NCBI GenBank assembly: GCA_013298815.1
Contig: JAAFJF010000016.1
Location: 1-56,841 of the forward strand
Direction: 5' to 3'
Length of the DNA: 56,841 nt
DNA from: Polaromonas sp.
GTDB taxonomy: Bacteria > Pseudomonadota > Gammaproteobacteria > Burkholderiales > Burkholderiaceae_C
The notes below the pieces were generated by a model. It did not search any database and was not told where the DNA came from. It was given only the letters and a program-made list of their open reading frames with translations. Below are positions 32,310-39,139 of the stretch, piece after piece (positions within the stretch are counted from its first letter, which is position 1; the number at the start of each line of letters is the position of its first letter). The translations under genes and the position numbers were made by a program.

Positions 32310-32993
32310 ATGTTTAAATATTTTGCTATTTTATTTATAGCCTTTAAGGCAGTAAATACGCCGGCTGCAGGCTTAAATGCACTTGAAAGTTTCTTAAAGT
32401 CTACCCAGTCAGGCAAAGCTGAGTTTACCCAAGTTGTCACCAGCCCAGCCAAGGCTGAAGTCAAGTCAGACGCTAAAGCAGCTACAGGTGAAAAATCAGT
32501 TGCCAAGGTTAAAACTTCTAGCGGTACGTTTGAGTTTTCACGCCCAAATAAATTCAAGTTTCTCTACAAAAAACCGTTCGAACAAACCATCGTGGCAGAC
32601 GGTGCAACACTGTGGTTGTTTGACGTTGATTTGAACCAAGTTACGGCTAGAAAACAAGCGCAGGCTTTGGGCTCAACACCCGCAGCCTTGATAGCCACAG
32701 CTGCGAGTTTGAAAGCTTTAGAAGCCGAATTCAAACTGCAAGATGCGCCAGACACCAACGGCTTGCAATGGGTGATAGCTACCCCAAAAGCCAAAGACGG
32801 CCAGATTCAAAGCATCAAAGTTGGTTTGAAAGGCGCGGCTGATACTGGAGTTTCACTCTCAGTTTTAGAGATTTTGGACAGCTTCGGCCAGCGCTCGGTG
32901 ATTAATTTTGCCAATTTGGAACGGAATTTAAGTTTTGGCGCTGAAAACTTCAGTTTCAAACCGCCATCGGGGGCGGATGTGATTCGGCAGTGA
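32310..32993 (+). CDS. lolA: Outer-membrane lipoprotein carrier protein LolA
   Basis: A 227-residue periplasmic chaperone that ferries lipoproteins from the inner to the outer membrane. The mature part is typical (SGKAEFTQVV, GTFEFSRPNKFKFLYKKPFEQTIVADGATLWLFD, DLNQVT). The signal peptide (MFKYFAILFIAFKAVNTPAA) is almost entirely encoded by a dispersed-repeat copy and resembles that of MltB at the other end of the window. The ATG is 5 bases after the ftsK stop, so translation is coupled. An extra Lys/Ala-rich loop lies near residues 45-65. Confidence 0.93.
   Translation: MFKYFAILFIAFKAVNTPAAGLNALESFLKSTQSGKAEFTQVVTSPAKAEVKSDAKAATGEKSVAKVKTSSGTFEFSRPNKFKFLYKKPFEQTIVADGATLWLFDVDLNQVTARKQAQALGSTPAALIATAASLKALEAEFKLQDAPDTNGLQWVIATPKAKDGQIQSIKVGLKGAADTGVSLSVLEILDSFGQRSVINFANLERNLSFGAENFSFKPPSGADVIRQ
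32321..32372 (+). repeat. Dispersed repeat, copy 9 (encodes LolA signal peptide)
   Basis: TTTGCTAT, TTATTT, ATAGC, then AAGGCAGTAAATACGCCGGC: near-perfect consensus. It is read in sense orientation as F-A-I-L-F-I-A-F-K-A-V-N-T-P-A-A-G. The sense-frame stop position (TAG in the copy at 23889-23935) is AAG here. Confidence 0.95.
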
Positions 32994-33059
32994 GTGAGTT
33001 GGAATTGCGTTTAACGCTTCGTTAAACAGCGCTGATAGGCGTCGGTGTTGAGCATTGAG

Positions 33060-33520
33060 TTAAACGATCGAATACTCATCATCACATCTTCGTCCTGATT
33101 TTGTACTAACTTCGAGCTTCGTGAACTGCCATACAAATCCGCCGTTTTTCAAATCATCCAAGTCCTGAACAAGGCGCTGTCTGTAAGAAGTTTTCCATCT
33201 TCATAGACCAGTCGTATTTGAAAGAGGATATCCAATTGGGTTTTATCGAAATTTATGGCCCAAATGACAGGAGTGCAGTGCGGATTATTCATAGTGCAAA
33301 CGCGCCGCCGCTTTTGGTAATGACCATAGTCGCGCTCAAACCGCTCCACCATTTCGTCAAAAATCTCTTGCGTCAGAAGACTTTTTATCCGAGCAGTGAA
33401 GTCTGCCGAAAATGCATCAATGTCTTTTGTTGTGACTGCGGACAAGATACGGTCAGCAAATGGATCGGCGATTGACCATATCTCTTCTTCCGTCTTACCT
33501 TTGATAAAAGTGTTCTCCAA
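33060..33520 (-). pseudogene. Unrecognised small gene, apparently frameshifted near its 3' end
   Basis: An open frame of 123 codons runs from a TTG at 33520 (preceded by GGAGG four bases away) to a stop at 33149. I do not recognise it. It has a helical N-terminus (DPFADRILSAVTTKDIDAF) and a mixed C-terminus (CTPVIWAINF, IRLVYEDGKLL), a pattern like NTF2-type small folds. After DSALF the frame ends RTWMI-stop, but another frame of the same strand continues LVQDLDDLKNGGFVWQFTKL and ends at 33060, which looks like natural protein. A one-base loss would explain this. It is inserted between lolA and rarA, genes that are usually adjacent. Confidence 0.45.
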
Positions 33521-33908
33521 CTATCCTCCATTTAGATCTGATTACCCAATGTTGAACGTAATTTATACCGCAAAACCTGCGGGATTATCTGGCGTTTGCG
33601 TATTAATCTGGGTATCAAAATCTCCTGTGAATGGCTTGCAGCTTACATTCCAAGTGATTATGCTGTTTATATTTACAGTTATAAAAATTACACTTAACCA
33701 TGCAATCCGATTTTACAGTCTACGAGTCTTCTAGACCAAGTGCGTGAAGCATTCGATATATGTACTCTAGCTAATAAACGTCATTCCCGCGAAGGCGGGA
33801 ATCCAAAACACCTACCCTTTAACTGCATCTTTAAAGTGCCAAGCTATGGATTCCCGCCTTAGCGGGAATGACAAAATGGCGTTGCTCACTACGCTCTAGA
33901 ATACCCGA
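33521..33908. other. Gene-poor stretch upstream of rarA
   Basis: No convincing gene. On the minus strand a frame of about 49 codons ending at 33563 reads with a hydrophobic start and NPAGFAV at its end but lacks a normal start codon; it may be a gene remnant. The right part holds the paired inverted repeat described separately. Base use looks more AT-rich than the flanking genes. Confidence 0.4.
33779..33872. repeat. Composite inverted repeat (REP/MITE-like)
   Basis: CGTCATTCCCGCGAAGGCGG at 33779-33798 continues to GAATCCA at 33805, and its inverted partner (TGGATTCCCGCCTTAGCGGG onward) is at 33847-33872. Each arm is itself a palindrome (TTCCCGC-4-GCGGGAA), separated by a 41-base spacer. This is the form of a doublet of REP-type sequences mobilised by RAYT transposases, or a small MITE. 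No transposase is nearby. Confidence 0.8.
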
Positions 33909-35210
33909 ATGACCCAGCCCAAAACGAATCACACGCCCCTAGCCGAGCGCATGCGCCCTAAAACGCTGTCAGAAGTCATCGGGCAGCAGCACGTTTTGGG
34001 CGAGGGGATGGCGTTGCGGATTGCTTTTGAGTCTGGGCAGCCGCACAGTTGCATTCTTTGGGGGCCGCCGGGGGTGGGGAAGACGACGATTGCACGGCTA
34101 ATGGCAAATGCGTTTGATGCGCAATTTATCACCATCAGCGCGACTTTAGGCGGGGTTAAAGACATTCGAGAAGCGGTGGAGCAAGCGCAGATTTGGCAAG
34201 GGCAAGGGAAACGCACCATCGTGTTTGTCGATGAGGTGCACCGCTTCAATAAAGCGCAGCAAGATGCGTTTTTGCCGCATGTTGAAAGTGGTTTGTTGAC
34301 GTTTATTGGCGCGACGACTGAGAACCCCTCATTTGAAGTCAACTCTGCTTTGTTGTCCCGCGCTGCTGTTTATGTGCTGCAACCTTTGTCGCCTGCTAAT
34401 TTAGTGGAAATTATCACTATAGCCGGCGAATTAATTGCCTCAACAGCTATAGAAAAAATAGCAATAGACAAGGTGGCAGTTGATAAATTGGTTGCCTATG
34501 CAGACGGCGATGCTAGGCGCTTGCTGAACACGCTTGAAAACCTGTACATCGCTGCAGAAAAAGAGAAGATTTTAACGATTACCGACGCGTGGCTAACCCA
34601 AGTGTTGGGCGAACGCATGCGCCGCTACGACAAAGGCGGGGAGCAGTTTTACGACACCATCAGCGCCTTACATAAAAGCGTGCGCGGCTCTGATCCCGAT
34701 GCCTCGCTGTACTGGTTTGTTCGTATGCTGGACGGCGGGGCAGACCCGCGCTACATGGCGCGCCGGCTGGTGCGTATGGCCAGTGAAGACATCGGTTTGG
34801 CAGACCCGCGAGCGTTGTCTATGGCCTTGGACGCCGCCAATACGTACGAACGACTAGGTTCGCCTGAGGGCGAATTGGCCTTGGCACAATGTGTGATCTA
34901 TTTGGCGGTAGCACCCAAGTCAAACGCGGTTTACAAAGCTTTCAATGCCGTCAAAGCGCATATTAAGAAAGACGGTACACGCCCCGTGCCCATGCATTTG
35001 CGTAACGCGCCAACAAAGCTGATGAAAGAGCTGGACTATGGCAAGGGCTATCGCTACGCTCATGACGAGACTGATGGTTTTGCCGCTGGCGAGCAATATT
35101 TGCCAGATGGCATGAAAGATGCTTTGTTCTATGAGCCAGTAGAACGTGGTTTGGAAATTAAGATTGCTGAAAAGTTGCGGACCTTGAAAAAATTGAATGC
35201 AAATAATTAA
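33909..35210 (+). CDS. rarA: Replication-associated recombination protein A (RarA/MgsA)
   Basis: A 433-residue AAA+ ATPase acting at stalled forks. Walker A GPPGVGKTT (52-60), Walker B VFVDEVHRF (106-114), sensor GATTENPSFEVN (134-145), and the C-terminal tetramerisation domain (YDTISALHKSVRGSDPDASLYW, LVRMASEDIGLADPRAL). Residues 171-186 (IAGELIASTAIEKIAI) are encoded by a dispersed-repeat copy in the helical part just before ADGDARRLLN. It belongs to the ftsK-lolA-rarA cluster. Confidence 0.95.
   Translation: MTQPKTNHTPLAERMRPKTLSEVIGQQHVLGEGMALRIAFESGQPHSCILWGPPGVGKTTIARLMANAFDAQFITISATLGGVKDIREAVEQAQIWQGQGKRTIVFVDEVHRFNKAQQDAFLPHVESGLLTFIGATTENPSFEVNSALLSRAAVYVLQPLSPANLVEIITIAGELIASTAIEKIAIDKVAVDKLVAYADGDARRLLNTLENLYIAAEKEKILTITDAWLTQVLGERMRRYDKGGEQFYDTISALHKSVRGSDPDASLYWFVRMLDGGADPRYMARRLVRMASEDIGLADPRALSMALDAANTYERLGSPEGELALAQCVIYLAVAPKSNAVYKAFNAVKAHIKKDGTRPVPMHLRNAPTKLMKELDYGKGYRYAHDETDGFAAGEQYLPDGMKDALFYEPVERGLEIKIAEKLRTLKKLNANN
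34419..34464 (-). repeat. Dispersed repeat, copy 10 (inside rarA)
   Basis: ATAGCCGGCGAATTAATTGCC, then AGCTAT, seven bases, ATAGCAA in inverted orientation. It reads I-A-G-E-L-I-A-S-T-A-I-E-K-I-A. The variable stop position is TCA. Confidence 0.93.
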
Positions 35211-35240
35211 TTTTGAAATTCAATTTCAATGGATACAAAG

Positions 35241-35413
35241 ATTAGATAAGCGAATCTAATCATGCATTAATTGCATAGGACTATTTGTTAATAGCAACGA
35301 ATAGATGAAAAATGCAAGGGTAAACCCACCCGTTGGTATGATGCAAATTTGCAATCGGTAGATACAATTGCGCACAGTTCGCGGAACGCCCTTTTTTGGG
35401 TCATATTTGACAT
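35241..35413 (+). promoter_or_regulatory. Upstream region of livHMGF with several dyads
   Basis: Three dyads are visible: ATTAGAT/ATCTAAT (35241-35260), ATGCA/TGCAT (35262-35276) and GGGTAAACCC (35318-35327), the last shared with the lysR region. TACAAT is at 35363-35368 but no -35 fits well. A GGAG site at 35417-35420 serves livH. Regulation by one or more repressors or a global amino-acid regulator is plausible but unproven. Confidence 0.35.
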
Positions 35414-35427
35414 ATTGGAGTAATTAA

Positions 35428-36357
35428 ATGGAAGTCTTGCTACAACAGATCATCAACGGTCTTGTGCTGGGCAGCATGTATGCTTTAGTGGCTTTGGGTT
35501 ACACCATGGTTTACGGCATTATTGGCCTGATCAACTTTGCGCACGGTGAGGTGCTGATGGTAGGCGCTATGACCAGCTGGTCCATCATCACGATGATGAA
35601 AGAAGCAAGTCCTAACTTGCCTGGCTGGATGATTTTGCTGCTGGCAACGCTAATTGCGTGTGTGGTCGCTGCAACGCTTAACTATGTGATTGAAAAAGCA
35701 GCCTATCGCCCTTTACGCAACAGCCCAAAGCTTGCCCCATTAATCACCGCGATGGGTATGTCTTTGTTGTTGCAAACGCTCGCCCGCATTGTTTGGACAC
35801 CAAACCCTAAGCCTTTCCCATCGCTGTTACCGTCAGACCCGATTGAGTTTGCTGGGGCAGTTATTACAGTTACGCAGATTTTGATTTTGGCTGTAACAGC
35901 TATTTCGTTAGCTGTGCTGATGTACACCGTCAACCACACACGCCTAGGTCGCGCCATGCGTGCCACGGCTGAAAATCCACGAGTTGCTGGTTTGATGGGT
36001 GTTCGCCCAGATACCGTGATTTCAGCTACTTTTATCATTGGCGCGATTTTGGCTGCGATTGCTGGCGTGATGTGGGCGGCTAACTACGGCACCGTGCAAT
36101 ACACCATGGGTTTCATGCCAGGTTTGAAGGCTTTTGTGGCTGCTGTATTTGGTGGTATTGGTAACTTGGGCGGCGCGGTTGTTGGTGGCTTGCTGTTGGG
36201 ACTGATTGAGTCCATTGGTGCTGGCTACTTGGGCGACTTGACGGGTGGCATTTTAGGCAGCCACTACACCGACATTTTCGCTTTCGTCGTGCTTATCTTG
36301 GTGCTGACTTTGCGTCCTTCTGGCTTGCTTGGAGAAAGGGTGGCTGATCGAGCGTAG
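35428..36357 (+). CDS. livH: Branched-chain amino acid ABC transporter permease LivH
   Basis: A 309-residue permease with about eight spans. MEVLLQQIINGLVLGSMYALVALGYTM at the start and NFAHGEVLMVGA (about residues 39-50) are LivH signatures; the C-terminus has AAVFGGIGNLGGAVVGGLLLG. It works with LivM, LivG and LivF. No periplasmic binding protein gene is adjacent. The substrate may be a branched-chain amino acid or another small amide or acid, as in many paralogs. Confidence 0.92.
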   Translation: MEVLLQQIINGLVLGSMYALVALGYTMVYGIIGLINFAHGEVLMVGAMTSWSIITMMKEASPNLPGWMILLLATLIACVVAATLNYVIEKAAYRPLRNSPKLAPLITAMGMSLLLQTLARIVWTPNPKPFPSLLPSDPIEFAGAVITVTQILILAVTAISLAVLMYTVNHTRLGRAMRATAENPRVAGLMGVRPDTVISATFIIGAILAAIAGVMWAANYGTVQYTMGFMPGLKAFVAAVFGGIGNLGGAVVGGLLLGLIESIGAGYLGDLTGGILGSHYTDIFAFVVLILVLTLRPSGLLGERVADRA

Positions 36358-36377
36358 GTGTTTTTGAAAACACCTAC
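36354..36377 (+). other. Perfect hairpin at the livH-livM junction
   Basis: GTAGGTGTTTT pairs with AAAACACCTAC (11-bp arms, minimal loop) and includes the livH stop codon. No T-run follows, so it is more likely an mRNA-stabilising or processing hairpin than a terminator. Confidence 0.55.
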
Positions 36378-36409
36378 ATTGCACGACAACATAAATTGAG
36401 TGAAAAATC

Positions 36410-37486
36410 ATGACAAAAAATAAACTACCCATGTATATCGCCGGAGGCCTACTACTAATAGTGCTCCCGTTTATTCTGCAAATGTTTGGTAATGCTTGGG
36501 TTCGCATTGCTGACGTTGCCTTGCTTTATGTTTTGTTAGCCGTTGGCTTGAACATTGTTGTCGGCTACGCTGGCTTGTTGGACTTGGGCTATGTGGCGTT
36601 CTTCGCGCTAGGGGCGTACATTTTTGCGCTGCTGGCATCGCCGCATTTGACTGAAAACATTCCAGCGCTGGCTGAAATGTTCCCTAACGGCATCCATTTG
36701 TCTTTTTGGGTGATAGCGCCGATTGCTGCGTTGTGCGCTGGGTTGCTGGGCATGCTGTTGGGCGCGCCTACACTGAAGTTGCGCGGCGACTATTTGGCGA
36801 TTGTCACCTTGGGTTTTGGTGAAATCATCCGTGTGTTTTTGAACAACTTGGAAAGCCCGGTCAACATCACCAATGGGCCACGCGGTATTTCAGGTATCGA
36901 TTCGGTCAGCCTGTTTGGGCATGATTTTGCTAAGACGCTCAACGTAGCAGGTTTTGACATCAATTCTGTGACTTTGTATTACTTCCTGATTTTGCTCATG
37001 GTGATTTTCACCATCATCATCAGCCACCGCATCGAGTTGTCACGAATTGGTCGCGCTTGGATGGCTATTCGTGAAGACGAAATTGCAGCCAAAGCGATGG
37101 GCGTCAACACCCGTAATTTGAAGCTATTGGCATTCGGCATGGGTGCAACCTTTGGTGGTTTGTCAGGCGCTATTTTTGCGGCTTTCCAAGGTTTTGTTTC
37201 TCCAGAATCGTTTGGTTTGATGGAGTCTGTGATGATAGTTGCGATGGTGGTTTTGGGTGGCATGGGGCACTTGCCAGGCGTTGTATTAGGCGCAGTGTTG
37301 TTGGCAGCATTACCAGAAGTTTTGCGGTACGTCGCAGGGCCACTGCAAGACATGAGCGGTGGGCGCTTAGATGCTTCCATCCTGCGCCAACTCTTGATTG
37401 CCTTGGCCATGATTGGCGTGATGCTGATGCGCCCACGCGGTCTGTGGCCTTCGCCAGAGCATGGCAAATCATTACAAACTAAATAA
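36410..37486 (+). CDS. livM: Branched-chain amino acid ABC transporter permease LivM
   Basis: A 358-residue permease with about ten spans. It shows the LivM pattern: ALLYVLLAVGLNIVVGYAGLLDLGYVAFFALGAY, LRGDYLAIVTLGFGEIIR and the ABC-contacting loop with RAWMAIREDEIAAKAMGVN. The N-terminal extra helix is normal for LivM. It is translated after livH with a 52-base gap that contains a hairpin. Confidence 0.93.
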   Translation: MTKNKLPMYIAGGLLLIVLPFILQMFGNAWVRIADVALLYVLLAVGLNIVVGYAGLLDLGYVAFFALGAYIFALLASPHLTENIPALAEMFPNGIHLSFWVIAPIAALCAGLLGMLLGAPTLKLRGDYLAIVTLGFGEIIRVFLNNLESPVNITNGPRGISGIDSVSLFGHDFAKTLNVAGFDINSVTLYYFLILLMVIFTIIISHRIELSRIGRAWMAIREDEIAAKAMGVNTRNLKLLAFGMGATFGGLSGAIFAAFQGFVSPESFGLMESVMIVAMVVLGGMGHLPGVVLGAVLLAALPEVLRYVAGPLQDMSGGRLDASILRQLLIALAMIGVMLMRPRGLWPSPEHGKSLQTK

Positions 37487-37501
37487 ACTGGAGAACATCA
37501 C

Positions 37502-38272
37502 ATGAGCGATACAGTTCTCAAAGTTGCAGGTATTTCTAAGCGTTTTGGTGGTTTGCAAGCCTTAAGCGACGTCGGCATCACCATCGAGCGTGGTATGGTT
37601 TATGGTTTGATTGGCCCTAACGGCGCTGGTAAAACCACGTTCTTCAACGTCATTACAGGTTTATATACGCCTGACAGCGGTACGTTTGAGCTGGCTGGCA
37701 AACCATATACGCCTACCGCAGTACATGAAGTTGCTAAGGCAGGTATTGCACGTACGTTTCAAAATATCCGTTTGTTTGCCGAGATGACAGCGTTAGAAAA
37801 CGTCATGGTTGGTCGCCACATCCGCACACATTCCGGTTTGTTTGGTGCTGTTTTCAGAACCAGCAGCTTCAAAGCCGAGGAAAAAGCTATTGCCAAACGT
37901 GCGCATGAGTTGCTGGACTATGTAGGCATTGGTCAGCTCGCTGACTACAAAGCCCGTACCTTGAGCTATGGCGACCAACGCCGCTTAGAAATTGCTCGCG
38001 CTTTGGCAACAGACCCACAATTGATTGCCTTAGACGAACCAGCAGCAGGTATGAACGCGACTGAAAAAGTACAACTTCGTGCCTTGATTGACAAAATCCG
38101 CAATGACAACAGAACGATTTTGTTGATTGAGCATGACGTGAAACTGGTCATGGGTTTGTGCGACCGTTTGACGGTTTTGGACTACGGTAAACAAATAGCT
38201 GAAGGCACCGCCAATGAGGTGCGTGCTAATGAAAAAGTGATTTCTGCCTATTTGGGCACAGGTGGACACTAA
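37502..38272 (+). CDS. livG: Branched-chain amino acid ABC transporter ATPase LivG
   Basis: A 256-residue ABC ATPase. Walker A GPNGAGKTT near residue 39, signature LSYGDQRRLEIARAL near 158, Walker B LIALDEPAAGMN near 178, and the LivG-specific C-terminal helix (GTANEVRANEKVISAYLG). It hydrolyses ATP together with LivF to drive import. It starts 15 bases after livM. Confidence 0.94.
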   Translation: MSDTVLKVAGISKRFGGLQALSDVGITIERGMVYGLIGPNGAGKTTFFNVITGLYTPDSGTFELAGKPYTPTAVHEVAKAGIARTFQNIRLFAEMTALENVMVGRHIRTHSGLFGAVFRTSSFKAEEKAIAKRAHELLDYVGIGQLADYKARTLSYGDQRRLEIARALATDPQLIALDEPAAGMNATEKVQLRALIDKIRNDNRTILLIEHDVKLVMGLCDRLTVLDYGKQIAEGTANEVRANEKVISAYLGTGGH

Positions 38273-38299
38273 GCTTCACCACGATAAAAGGTAAAAAAC

Positions 38300-39031
38300 A
38301 TGACAAATACCAACACGGCAAATACGCTGCTAAAAATTAGCGGTCTCAAGGTAGGTTACGGTGGCATCCAGGCGGTCAAAGGGGTTGATTTTGAGGTGCA
38401 CGAGGGCGAGCTGGTTACCTTGATCGGCTCCAACGGTGCAGGCAAAACCACGACGATGAAAGCCATCACAGGCGGTTTGCCGTTTACAGAGGGTGACATC
38501 CAATACTTGGGTAAAAGCATTAAAGGCCAAGGCGCTTGGGACTTGGTTCACCAAGGCCTAGCCATGGTGCCAGAAGGACGCGGCGTTTTCACCCGCATGA
38601 CCATCTTGGAGAATTTGGCGATGGGCGCATACATCCGCAACGACAAAGCAGAAATTGCAGCGGATGTGGACATGGTTTTTCAAACTTTCCCCCGCTTAAA
38701 AGAACGCAAAGACCAGCTAGCAGGCACCATGAGTGGTGGCGAACAGCAAATGCTAGCCATGGGCCGCGCCTTGATGAGCCGTCCCAAAGTGCTGTTGCTA
38801 GACGAGCCATCCATGGGCTTGTCCCCCATCATGGTTGATAAAATTTTTGAAGTCGTCAAAGACGTGTCATCCAAAGGCGTCACCGTTCTACTCGTTGAAC
38901 AAAACGCCAGCCGCGCCCTAGGCATTGCCGACCGTGGCTATGTGATGGACTCAGGTTTGATAACGATGAGTGGCGACGCGAAAATCATGTTGAACGACCC
39001 GAAAGTGCGTGAAGCATATTTGGGTGAGTAA
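38300..39031 (+). CDS. livF: Branched-chain amino acid ABC transporter ATPase LivF
   Basis: A 243-residue ABC ATPase. Walker A GSNGAGKTT, EGRGVFTRMTILENLAMGAY, signature MSGGEQQMLAMGRALMSRP, Walker B LLLDEPSMGLSP, and the ending NDPKVREAYLGE typical of LivF. It is the last gene of the livHMGF set, with a terminator about 65 bases downstream. Confidence 0.94.
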   Translation: MTNTNTANTLLKISGLKVGYGGIQAVKGVDFEVHEGELVTLIGSNGAGKTTTMKAITGGLPFTEGDIQYLGKSIKGQGAWDLVHQGLAMVPEGRGVFTRMTILENLAMGAYIRNDKAEIAADVDMVFQTFPRLKERKDQLAGTMSGGEQQMLAMGRALMSRPKVLLLDEPSMGLSPIMVDKIFEVVKDVSSKGVTVLLVEQNASRALGIADRGYVMDSGLITMSGDAKIMLNDPKVREAYLGE

Positions 39032-39055
39032 AAGTCATTAAATTTACTGCTGAAT

Positions 39056-39106
39056 TTTGCTATAAATAATATAGCTGTTCAGGCAATAAATACGCAGGCT
39101 AGAGCC
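39056..39106 (+). repeat. Dispersed repeat, copy 11 (between livF and ppc)
   Basis: TTTGCTAT, AAATA, ATATAGCTGTTCAGGCA, then ATAAATACGCAGGCTAGAGC: the second clear intergenic copy. In the antisense frame it has TGA at the variable position. Its right end (GGCTAGAGC) forms the left arm of the livF terminator. Confidence 0.92.
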
Positions 39107-39135
39107 TGATTCAGTGCTCTAAGCCGGCTTTTTTC
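39097..39135 (+). terminator. Terminator of livHMGF, built partly from the dispersed repeat
   Basis: GGCTAGAGC (39097-39105) pairs with GCTCTAAGCC (39116-39125) with one bulged base and a 10-base loop; six T follow after GGC. The left arm belongs to repeat copy 11. Confidence 0.75.
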
Positions 39136-39139
39136 TGGT

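Noticed and set aside
36430-36475. GCCGGAGGCC and AATAGTGCTC at the livM start, reminiscent of the repeat
   Set aside because: Spacing and core differ and the peptide fits a normal LivM first helix.
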